Of a stretch of DNA of 64,000 nt, positions 54,101 to 64,000 are shown piece by piece (the stretch's first letter is position 1; each line of letters starts with the position of its first letter). Where the stretch lies: NCBI RefSeq assembly GCF_036370855.1, contig NC_088108.1, forward strand, positions 9,571,448 through 9,635,447. The letters are read 5' to 3'. Under the pieces are notes generated by a model. The model worked only from the letters and a program-made list of their open reading frames with translations, did no database searches and was not told the DNA's origin. The stretch is from Dromaius novaehollandiae. Its lineage: Eukaryota > Chordata > Aves > Casuariiformes > Dromaiidae. Both the position numbers and the translations under genes were made by a program.

Positions 54101-57100
54101 ACAAGATTTACACTCTACGTACAAACCTGTGCTTGGACAGCGTAGTTGATTCTACTTGGGAGGTCTTAAGGGCTTATACAGATAAGTGTATTTTGCCTGC
54201 AAATACCACAAACTATATATTTTTCATTATGTTTCAGGGTGAAGGCTGTCGTACTGTCCCCCTTTCTGGACATGTCGGATTTGACAGTTTGCCTGACCAG
54301 CTGGTTAATAAGTCAGTTAATCATGGTTTTTGTTTCAACATCCTGTGCGTGGGTGAGTATTTCCATTTTGGGCAGTTCTCTTGCTGAGCAGGGTTTCTTT
54401 GCAGCTGGATGTAGCTTATAGGTAACAAGGTAATAAGTTAACAAGGTTAATCAGTTAACAAGGTAGCTTTGATTTAAATTTTTCCCCCCGTTCTGTCTGT
54501 TTTCAGTGACATGATTTACTGGTGCTCTGGGAAATCCCTGCTGGGGTCATGCAGTATGGCATTCTACCAAGCAGTGAACCACAGAAATAAAATGCCTAAC
54601 ATCCCAGGCTTTTATTATGATCTTTATTTTGCTAGCATGTTTCAGTTTAATGTTTTTAAAAGAAAACAGGTATTCATGCCAGAGAGCTTTGTTCTGAGAT
54701 CTTGTTTGGTTAGATATTGTATTATTATTGTTATTGTTATTTAAACAAAATAGCAGTCATGCTCCTCTTGAAGCACTAAAAGCTATTTTTTTCTACTCCC
54801 TTCTGTGCCTACTGGAATTAAAATAGTGTCTGGCCAAGCCGTAGCTGGTCAGGCGGTTATCCAAGCCGCCATGTGGTAGCGCGTCTCAGCGGGGCCTGGC
54901 ACTACGGTAGGACTTGCCGTCTGTCCCCACAGCATCTGCCAGCCTCTCAGGTCTTCCCCGGGATTAGGACCCGAGCGGTCCCCCCTCAGAGGCGCTCCCG
55001 GGTGACAGCCGTGTGATTTTGCATGGTGTCTCGGTAAGGTGGATAAGGGAATCTAACAGGATGATGATTTTGGTTTGCCGGTGCCTGCGCCCTGTCCCTG
55101 GGAGCAGAAGGCGGTTGTGTGGCCGGGGCTGCTCGGAGTAAGCCGCGTCTGCAGATGCTCCCGGCGGTGCCCGGCGCGAGGGAGGGGCAGCGGCTGGTGC
55201 CTCCCGGGGGCTCGTCTCCGCTGGGGATCCGCTCTCCAGCTGCGCAGAAGCTACGCGTCCCTTTCCCGGAGAGACCCAGCGCGTGGTGCGGACCCTGGTG
55301 CTCGCCCAGGACAGGGTTAAGTCTGAGACGAGAGGAGCAGAGCCCTGTTAAATGGAGCCGAGAGGAAAACTTTCCCTGACGACGGCATTCCTGTGAGATG
55401 ATAAACTTTGTTGACAAGTGGAGGTCACTGTCAGGCTGAGTCGCTAGGTGATTTCCACAGTACGTGAATGTGATATGACCTAGTGAAACTCTCCTGTCCC
55501 AAAGATTGAAGCCTTACAGTATTTCCTTTTGTGCTCATTGAGCTGCTATGTTGTTTTTTTTTCTAGAAGTTACACGTGCAGCAGCAAATGCCTCTTGTGG
55601 TTATGTGTTCACCTTGATGCATGGAAAGCAGTTGAATACCCCTGCTTTCCTCTTTGCAGAACAGAAGAGGAGTGCATTAATCACATGCTAGTGTGAATAA
55701 CAAGAGCTCACCAAGATTAATGTGCATTCATTATTAATGTTGATCTTTTATGAATGGTAACAACCCAGACATGGTTGATCTTGAAATAAAGAAACTTTAT
55801 AGAAAATCTTAATAAGTTTCATTAGAAAAAGGTCTGCAAATCTTTAGTTGAGGCCCTCAGGCTTTAAAGTGTCTTCTCTGGTGCCTCTGTTAACTTCTGG
55901 TAACAAAGTTAAGCTCTTAGACATCCTGGAGAAAGAAAACAAGACCCAGAATCCATCTGTCATTTAGTCTGTTGGGTCTCACTTGCACAACAGGAGTTTC
56001 GAGCCATCAAAACAGCAGACAGGTGAATTGATCCTGTAGTCAGGCCACTGAACGTGATAGAAGCGCACTTCAGTTTTCCCATTTTTCAGTTGTGTCTGGC
56101 ATTTGTTGGAGGAAAAATCCAGCAGCAATTTTACTCTGCGCCATGCTGGATCGGAGCCACTGATTCCCCTGGTTCCCGGTGACAGAGCCAAGGAAAGCTT
56201 CAGAAACGGCTCAGCAGTATGTCCAGATTAGAGCAATTTTTAGCTGTTCTCATGCTGAAAGCTGTCTCCCCTTTGAGACTGGAGCCAAGGATAGAGTGAA
56301 TGAACAAACCTCCCAGAATAAGTTAGGGATTATGAATGGCTTCTCTTATATTTTATCCCTCAGCATAATTGTTTTCTCCTAAAGCTTCAGTGCTGAGTGT
56401 TAGTTGCCTCTTAGTTCAGTGTAAAGGCTGGAGAAGCATTTAATGGCTGAGACGGAGTGTTTGTGCTGTCTGCGTTGCTCAGTGAGGTGGGGGAAAGGGA
56501 GGAGGAGTAGGCTGAGAATTTTTTTGTGAACTTTCTCGGTTTTGGTTAGGGTAGATTATAGTTGTATTAGACTGCTCTCTGATTATAAGCAGGAATTTCC
56601 CCCTTCCTTCTTTCCAGGATTTGCAGGGGATTTGTCCTAAGCAGCCTATTCAGTGCAATGAAAAACCGCTATTTTGCTGCAGTACCTTCCCTTTTGCCAG
56701 GAGCTGTACCAAATCTGCTTGAGGACTCTCACAAAGAATGGTCCCTGTTTTGGGGGGAGAGAGGGGTGGTGGTGGTATTATTTTTTTCATGTGTATTCAG
56801 CAGCTCCCAAACTGGACCCAACAGTTTTTGGCTTTTCAGCATTCAGTCTGTGCTGGAGTTACTCTGGATTCAATGATGATGGGAATACATTTTGAGGTGT
56901 TACCCCAGCTGGGTTGTTGTAAAGATGCAAGTAAATTTAGCCTTGTGCTGGTCTCCAAATGAGGGAGCTGCTTGGCACGCAGGAGCTCTCATCAGCTGGG
57001 AAAGGAGGGATGGGCACAGGTTTCCTCGTGCAGAGCTGCCGTCTGCTCTCCGGCAGGCAGCCTTCAGTGGGGTGATGAGCTGTAGGGCCTGGAAGCTGCC

Positions 57101-60100
57101 GAATGATTGCTTTTATGGTCACTGGTGCAACCAGCTGAGGAGGGAATGGGGATTCTCCAGCCAGAGAGCCATCGGTCTCTGCAGCCCCCTCGCAGCTGGT
57201 CCTGGGGGAGGGTGGCAGCGGTACATCTGCTCGGAGGCTGGGAGGATGTCTAGTCCTCCAAGGCACTTAAGCGTCTTTTGTGAACCCTCGTTCCTTTTGC
57301 CCTCCGAAGCCCAGCCTTTGCTTTGTGATGGATGAATTGCGCAGCCTCTCCGTACACCTGTCAGATGAAAAGAACTACTTTTTCCTCTCCCCGTAAGAGA
57401 CAGCCTTATCAGGCTGAGCTGCCTCAGGGCTTGCCTTGACAAACCTGCTACATTAGATTAGCTCCCGTTTCTTCACATGAAAGGGCTGTGCATGCATATA
57501 CATTTTCTTTAAGATTGAATTGTTTGATATCTGGAGCCATGGGTTGTTAATCTTCTGAAGGACAGGTGTTGCTCTCTCTTGCAATGACTCCATTCAAGAG
57601 CTGCTGCATGCCTCTGAACGACTAAATACACCAAGCACTACCCTGTCCTCTTAAAGAGTCGGTTAAGGATGATATGATTGGGACCTCTTAAATCCTGAGC
57701 AATGTGGAGAAGCTGACCAGTTATTTCACGTAACATGTACAAAGGGATAGCAAATTAAATCACCAGGCTCAAAAAGGAAAAGGAGGTACTGCTTTCACAG
57801 TGTATAATTCAGCTTACTGCTGTGGGATGCTTCGGATGCCAAAACTTCTGTGGAAGAAAGAAGCCATCGAGGTGCATTAAGCACCAAGATACCTCTTTGG
57901 GCTTGGGATGGTGGGGAACGCGGTGAGGGAGCGTTTGCTGCCTGTGCAGCTGCTTTTGTTCCTCCTTGGCCTTAGCTGGTGGCCAGTGTCAGCAGCAGGG
58001 TATGGTAACGGGGCAGCGGGGCCTTTCCGTCTCACCCAGGCCGGCCGGTTTTGGGCAGCCCTCTTGTTGCTTGCCCACGCACCTCGCAGTGTGCCTCCTT
58101 GCGAGACCAGCCAACAGCAAGGATCACTCTCGCTCCTGCAGCAGCGATGCTCGGCCTGTTCTGGTGCAGACCCCGCCTGGTCCCCAGCTTTGGAGAGCCC
58201 GGCTAGAGAGACCTGGAGAGCGGAGCAAGGCCCTGCCAGGCAGCACAGCGAAGGCAGCCAGGTCCCAAAGCAGAGGCAGAGCAGAGGACCTCTACGTGCA
58301 GTAGCTGAGGGAGGAGAGTGGGGCTTGCCCCCAACCCTTATTGCGTGTGCTTGAGCCAGGTATTTGCAAGCGATGCCTCGACTCCACCAAAAAATGATTT
58401 GATGAACTGTTTCCCTAGAGCGGTGAAGGCAGCACATGCAGGTGCAGTGTGAGCAGGGAGCGCGTCTCAGGAAACCGCGAGCACGTGCAGGGAGCCTGGC
58501 ACAGCCTCTCGAGCCTGGCAGGCTGTGAGGTGTTAAGAGTAGATGGTGCTTTCAGGGCACTGGCTTAGTATTGTCATATATCCAGAGTCTCACTGATGTA
58601 GTGTTTCTTACTATTTTTTTTTTCCACATCTCTCATCACCAGGAGGCTTAAAAGCAAAATTGCGTCCCATACTCAAAGACACAGTGCTATTGCATTTCAA
58701 TAGCTGTCTGAGCTTCCTGCTGCAGAAATCTAACAATAAAGGTCTCTGTTCGTACCTTGTCCTCCCCATGGCATGTTGTCAGCCCTGCTTCCAGGGAGCC
58801 GACCGCTGCAGAGTTACGTAATCCTTAAATACAGTTTTGGAGATTAAATCACATGTGTGCGTATAAGCCTCACACCAGGAAATAATTTCCCCGCCAAGGA
58901 CGCCTCTCGCTCAGTTTGCGTACACCACTGCTTTTTCCACGGTAATTCTGCCTCCCTTAATCCCCATTCGTTGTTTCTGTTTTTTGGAGAAGATTCCAGT
59001 GCTGTCGGCTGGAACGAGCGCAGACTGCTTGTCCTTTTCATCAGACCATCTGTTCCATCTGGACCGCTGTCGTTACAAGAAGCAGTTGGCACCATTTATA
59101 TCTTCCAGCCAGCAGAAAGTTGCCTGGGTCAGGCAGAAACTCCCTGGAGATTCAGAAATTCACCTTTCTATCGTTTGGCCCTTCAAAGTAGCACTGCTCC
59201 CTGGCTCTGGTCGTATTTAACACAGCAAAGCACTTTATTAGCACCTTCAATCTGTGACCATCTGAAGTCATTTCATTAGTGTTAATGCCATGTTTCTTTG
59301 AGCTGAGGCAGTCATTCCACTCTCCACCGTCATCCTCTTGCCTTTAGGCTTTTAATGCCGTGCTGTGTCGGGGTGGGGGGCATTTAAGCTGTGCAGAGGA
59401 TGGTTTATATGCTGTCCAAATCTGATTTTTGATGTGCAAACTTCAGATTTGTGATGCTGTGTTAGTGGCTGGATTTTCTTTATGCCTGTAGCTGTAGATA
59501 TTTGGATGGGAAATTCTCACCTATGGAATCAGGTCTAATCAGATTAGATCTCCTTTCAAAAAGAAAATCTTAGTGTGTGAATTCAAAGTTGTCCTTAGTG
59601 GCCCGTGTAGCTTCCATTAGAGGGGGTATAAAAGCATGCCCTGCCTTGCCAAATTTGTGGCATCTCTTGGGCTCTTCTCCCCTGCTCTGCTGGGGCAGGC
59701 CGCGGGATGGGGAGCGCAGGTGAGCGGCGCAGGAGGCCGCTTGCAGCCTGGCGTGCCGCCGCTCCCTGCACCCCAGGGCTGCCCGCCCCAAAACGCCCCG
59801 TCAGGGATCCTGGCAGTCGCAGGCAGGCAGCCGATTCCCTGCCCCGTCCCACCCATCCAGGCAGTAACCCTTGGCAGGGGCTCTGGAAATGCTGCAGCCT
59901 TCTCAGGCTGTTTAGATTTTTGTCTTTTTTTAATCCGCCGTGTTCCTGGAATCCCTGAGAAAGGCCTGGCGGGGTCGCGGCCGGCTTTCTGCCGCAGCTC
60001 CCGTTAACTCTTGCCGTCCCAGCCGAGCCGTGGCGGTGCCCTGGTCTGCTGTGCTCTGCGCACCTGCCCCCCGCTCGGGGCAGGCGGTTCCCAGCAAGCC

Positions 60101-63100
60101 CGGACTGCAGGAGCCCAAGTCAAACAGCTTGTCTGTAAGGAGCCATCAGTCTTGTAGATGCCTCTACTCCCTCTCCCAGTCGGTTTGATTTGTCTCCTCG
60201 CTGACAGAGATAAGCGTGTGCTTTTCAGTGCCCCCTCCCTCCCTCTCGGGCTGGCGCGCTCCGACCCGATCTGATCCGTGGTGTTGTAAACACGGCTGGT
60301 GCATTAACACAGCGCAGAGGACTGTAGCAGTGCCAGCTCGTGGTGGTGACTCTCTTTGCTCCCCCTCAGATTGTAGACAACATTTGGCACAAAGAATGGT
60401 GTGAAGAGCAACTCAATTTGTGGCTATTCAGGCTCCGGTTGGCATTTTTCAATGATAGGGCACAAGCTGGTAGCTGGCTCCCCATGCCCCTTTGCAGCTC
60501 AGGGTGTGCATTGACTTTCAGATGTTAGTGAATCTTGCTGACTTCTAGAAAGATATTTGATATATGGGCCTGGCAATCAGAGATCGCTCTGTCCCCAGGG
60601 CAGTGCATGCTTGCCCTGCCCTGCCTGCCATGTACAGCTCAGCCTCGAGCTGGAGAAGTCTCCTCCAGGGCCAAGAGAGAGGAATTTGGCTGCTTGCAGG
60701 GGTGAGGCACAGAGATTTGGACGGGGGAGGAAAGGGAGGAGTTTCCCCTTATTGAATTGGGCATTTCATGCAAGTTTGGATCTGTTGCACTGCTCTAAGC
60801 TTACAAAAATCAGAAGCTCTTTTCTTCTGAGCAAAGTAGGAAAAGATGAAGTTGTCTTGGTTGGGAGCTGAGGGAGGGGGAGGCCGCTCCAGTGAGACGC
60901 AGTCTCCTTGTGGTCCTGGGGCGCTCTGGCCGAGCAGCCTTTGCGATGGGTGCGGTTCAGCCGGCTGCTGAAGCTCCAGCAGAAGCTAGCTGGGCAGCTC
61001 AGGAATCTCCGCTTCCCCCAAATGCAGCAGTCCTCACGGGGCAGCAGAGCAGACTGCTCATGGGTTTCTCGTGAAGTCAGGTCCTTTGGGTTTGGAAAGC
61101 TAGCTCCGTTGTCAGCCTGCCCGATGAAATAAGTGCATGGAGGGCTTTGTTTTGTTCTCCCTAGGATGTATCTAAAACAAATTTAAGATTGGCCCCTGGG
61201 ATTTGTCTCTTCCTTCCAGATAAGGAAATGCAGTCTACCGTTGATAGATGGAATCTGAACAGTAGTTCAATGCTACAGAGCTATTGGAAGCAGATTTAGA
61301 GCAGATTTAGATTAGAGTTTTATATAACTTCTGAAACCGCTGATGTGTAGAAACCAGATATTGCAGAAAAGGCCCCTTCCCAGACTGGAAAACTGATCCC
61401 CAACTCTATCTATTGTGGGTACAACTGCACAACTTCTTGTAGAACTGGAACCACATTGCAGTGTTTCTGCATGGAAGGAAGCTATTTCAGTGGCCACTTA
61501 TCAGAGAAATGTTAATCTGGATCATATTTTTCTGGAGAGGGCAGTGAGCCCCATGCCCCCCTCCCTATTTTAATGGAAACAGCATCTTCTGTAGTGCAGT
61601 GATGGGTTTGTGTAGGATCCAAATGAGGCCTTCCCGTTTGCCTTTTCACCTCTTTCTTTCCATCTCTATTTTCTAACGATATTAATGGCCATTAGACTGT
61701 GTAATGTAATTTGCCCGGAATACAGACCTCCCATTGTACATGGCTTGCTGCTTGCCAGACGATCTCTTTGGAACATGAGATCTGCTTTCATCTGCTACAA
61801 TTTCACCCCTGTTAAAGTTTGGATGCTGAGAGGCCAAGCCATATTAATATTCAACAAAACATTTTGACCCTCTTTTTCTCTATCAGGGGAAACTGGCCTT
61901 GGTAAGTCCACCCTCATGGACACACTTTTTAACACCAAGTTCGAAGGTGACCCAGCATCTCACTCACAGCCTGGGGTCCAGCTGAAATCTAATACCTATG
62001 ACCTGCAGGAGAGCAATGTCAACCTCAAACTGACTATTGTGAGCACAGTGGGCTTTGGGGATCAGATCAACAAAGAAGACAGGTAAGTGAAGGCGGAGAG
62101 GGGCCGTATCGTGACCTGGTTCTCTCTTACAGGGTCTCTTCTTGCACCCTAGCTGGGCCAGACTGTGTTTATAATAAAGTTCTCCTCTTCTCTTCTTATG
62201 AATCGTCCTTATCTTTTGGGAGCGAGCCCTGTGGTGTCGGCACTGCTCCAGCTATCAAAGCCGTTTTCCTTGTGCGGTCAGGACAATATCTGCCCTGCTG
62301 GCAGCCTTCTGCCCAAATTCATCTGGTGGGGAGGGCAGAGAGCTCCAGGGCATTTCTGTGCTTGTTTCCTTGTGCTGTGCTGACCACAAGCTGCTCAGCA
62401 AACCACTAGTGTGGTCTAGTGACCGTTTTGCTTAACAACCGCTTTTTGGCAGGGCTCTTCTGTCTTGCCAAAGGAAGCACGATAAATGTTCAGTGAAATA
62501 CCCCGGGGAAATGTTTCTGGCAGCTCAAGTCCCAGTGTGGCTGGAGCGTGGTGTGGGGCCAGGCAAGGGTGTGATTACACCAGACCCTCTCCACCAGACC
62601 CTCCCACAGCGTCGCAGAGGCATTGCAGATGGGGTTTGCATTGTTGCAAATCTTTTAGATTTTCTTTAATTTAGTTTAAGACACACTGATGTGCTTTACA
62701 TTGCGAGTCTGACAGTCTCTGTATTTCAAATTGTCCTGCAAGGGAGTTGCGAAGATTTCCTGCCCCAGAGCACTGGGAGAAGGTAGTACTGAATGGAGAT
62801 GTGTCTTCATCGGCACAATGTGGGACTGTGAGAGCAGCACGCCATTCGCTCCCAGTTACCCACTGCTGTGAATGAGTCTACATTATCCTTTAAAACTCTC
62901 TCACCCTCGTGTTTCAAAGTAAGAGTGGCCACTTTCCCTGGAAGAGATTACTCTGTAGCTAGCGCTTTTAATGGTGTTTCTCTTATCGTCTGTTGAATCT
63001 CCAGTAATGTGTTTTGTCAGACAGACTGCTATATGCTGATGTAGGACCACATCTCCTTGTCACTAGTGCAACATTTAAATTTCTTACGACAGGGGAGTGG

Positions 63101-63810
63101 GGGAGATTCAGAGGAGAACTGGTCCTGGGAAGTGAGATCTGACAAGCAGCTCATTTCTAAAAAGCAAGTTAAGGAGCGTTGTCTGTTTACCTCTCTGATT
63201 GTGAGATGTATAACTTTTTTTCTGTTCCCCAAAGCTATAAGCCCATTGTCGAGTTCATTGATGCTCAGTTTGAAGCCTATTTGCAAGAAGAACTGAAGAT
63301 AAAGAGGGTCTTGCACAACTACCATGACACCCGGATCCACGCTTGTTTGTACTTCATTGCTCCGACAGGCCACTCGCTGAAATCCCTGGACTTGGTAACA
63401 ATGAAGAAGCTTGACAGCAAGGTAGGAACGTTTAACTGTTCCTGTGCAGGTCATCTCACATGTGGTGGCTGCTTTTCCAGGACCTGTCTCTCCCCCCTGC
63501 ATACCCCTTATGCTAGGGGAGATTACTGGGTTGCCATATAAATCCTGTAGATTTACTGAGCACTTTAAGTTTTCGTAAGTTGCAATGCTGACTTGGAAAG
63601 CTACCTGGAGCAAAGCTCAAGGCTTCTTATGATTCTCTTTCTTTCTAGGTCAACATCATTCCTATCATTGCCAAATCTGATGCCATTTCCAAGAGTGAGC
63701 TGACCAAATTTAAAATTAAAATCACAAGTGAACTGGTCAGTAACGGAGTTCAGATCTACCAGTTCCCAACAGATGATGAATCGGTGGCGGAGATAAATGG
63801 GACAATGAAT
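48175..63810 (+). CDS. SEPTIN6: Septin 6 (first five coding exons; continues past window)
   Basis: Exons 48175-48201, 54238-54352, 61887-62082, 63235-63421 and 63649-63810 join in frame to 229 codons, closely matching human SEPT6. Septin 6 is a GTP-binding subunit of hetero-oligomeric septin filaments (with SEPT2 and SEPT7) at the cortex and cleavage furrow. The start MAAAEVARQ resembles human MAATDIARQ. Exon 2 encodes [20 protein letters not shown]. The P-loop GETGLGKST is at residues 48-56. The switch-2 motif is STVGFGDQI, with Ser in place of the Asp of canonical GTPases, as in the SEPT6 group. Exon 5 has AKSD (G4; human AKAD) and [16 protein letters not shown]. All four introns are GT-AG with strong sites. 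Introns 1 and 2 are long (6.0 and 7.5 kb). The GTPase domain end and the coiled coil lie beyond the window. Confidence 0.97.
48465..48735. repeat. C-rich minisatellite in SEPTIN6 intron 1
   Basis: Degenerate tandem units carry variants of GTATCCCCGGGACCCCC, GTGTCCCCG and GGGTAAAGTTCCCCCC and cover about 270 bp shortly after the first exon. The opposite strand has many G runs. The CCCCGGGACCCCC core is shared with the NDUFA1 intron 1 minisatellite, in the same orientation relative to transcription. Confidence 0.8.
48740..54237 (+). other. SEPTIN6: SEPTIN6 intron 1 (remainder)
   Basis: CpG-rich sequence fades out by about 49.5 kb, then ordinary intron sequence follows. No conserved exon or RNA gene was recognised. 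The acceptor is at 54236-54237 (tttcag). Confidence 0.6.
54353..61886 (+). other. SEPTIN6: SEPTIN6 intron 2
   Basis: A 7.5-kb intron with several modest GC-rich patches (about 54.9-55.3, 57.9-58.3 and 59.7-60.1 kb) that could be regulatory. No conserved coding sequence, RNA gene or identifiable transposable element was found. Confidence 0.6.
54421..54464. repeat. Short imperfect tandem repeat (GTTAACAAGGT-like)
   Basis: Three spaced copies of TAACAAGGT occur within 44 bp just inside SEPTIN6 intron 2, about 70 bases after the donor. Confidence 0.7.
62083..63234 (+). other. SEPTIN6: SEPTIN6 intron 3
   Basis: Ordinary intron sequence from a GTAAGT donor to a ccaaag acceptor. Nothing else was recognised. 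Confidence 0.6.
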
Positions 63811-64000
63811 GTAAGTGATTCGACGCTTCCTCCTCTCTGTCACTGTGGAGTTTGCGGCTGATTTGGGGGTGTTTCATTCAATCCACTTTCCCTTTTATTC
63901 TGCTTCTTAAAAACAGAATTTTTCGGAGATCCCAATCTACTAGGATGTAGTATCATCCTAGACTAGCAGAGCTTTGCTGTGGGCTACTACTTCTTTAATG
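63811..64000 (+). other. SEPTIN6: SEPTIN6 intron 5, truncated by window end
   Basis: Begins with a GTAAGT donor after exon 5. The next exon is outside the window. Confidence 0.8.

Overview
This is a vertebrate nuclear window, almost certainly from a bird. It has compact introns, few interspersed repeats, strong CpG islands at promoters and long C homopolymers. Its gene order matches the block on human Xq24 that lies on chicken chromosome 4 (part of 4A in songbirds). I recognise nine protein-coding genes: TMEM255A(+, 3' end) > ZBTB33(-) > NKAP(+) > AKAP14(-) > NDUFA1(-) > UPF3B(+) > RPL39(+) > SOWAHD(-) > SEPTIN6(+, 5' part). There is also one intronic H/ACA snoRNA, probably SNORA69. The order and relative strands are those of the human locus read in reverse. 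The mammalian RHOXF cluster (NKAP-ZBTB33 interval) and RNF113A (beside NDUFA1) are not present.

Layout. Bases 1-8.9 kb hold the last two coding exons and long 3' UTR of TMEM255A, tail to tail with the ~3 kb 3' UTR of ZBTB33 (8.9-11.8 kb). The Kaiso reading frame is one uninterrupted exon, with a noncoding first exon in a CpG island at 14.6-15.6 kb. Bases 15.6-19.5 kb are intergenic, with an orphan CpG-rich patch near 18.3-18.6 kb. NKAP (9 coding exons) runs 20.2-24.3 kb and is tail to tail with AKAP14 (5 coding exons, 25.8-27.7 kb). NDUFA1 (3 exons) and UPF3B (10 exons) start head to head, 420 bp apart. RPL39 (3 exons, 39.3-40.7 kb) carries the snoRNA in intron 2. After a gene-free 4 kb comes a very large CpG domain (44.4-48.9 kb) holding single-exon SOWAHD and the divergent first exon of SEPTIN6. 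The rest is the first five exons and long introns of SEPTIN6.

Functions are mixed and mainly housekeeping: mRNA surveillance (UPF3B), splicing/transcription (NKAP), ribosome (RPL39), respiratory complex I (NDUFA1), methyl-CpG-directed repression (ZBTB33), cilium/flagellum PKA anchoring (AKAP14) and septin filaments (SEPTIN6). They share neighbourhood and promoters rather than a pathway.

Most notable: three of the 30 coding introns whose ends I could place use GC-AG rather than GT-AG splice sites (NKAP intron 1, NDUFA1 intron 2, UPF3B intron 3). A perfect 21-bp inverted repeat sits in the NDUFA1/UPF3B bidirectional promoter. C-rich minisatellites with a shared core lie in the first introns of NDUFA1 and SEPTIN6. 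A 620-bp long-inverted-repeat element lies in the last TMEM255A intron. I saw no CRISPR, prokaryotic or recognisable endogenous-retrovirus content, and no evidence of an unknown multi-gene system. Exon boundaries come from conserved protein sequence plus splice-site reading by eye and could be off by a base in homopolymers.
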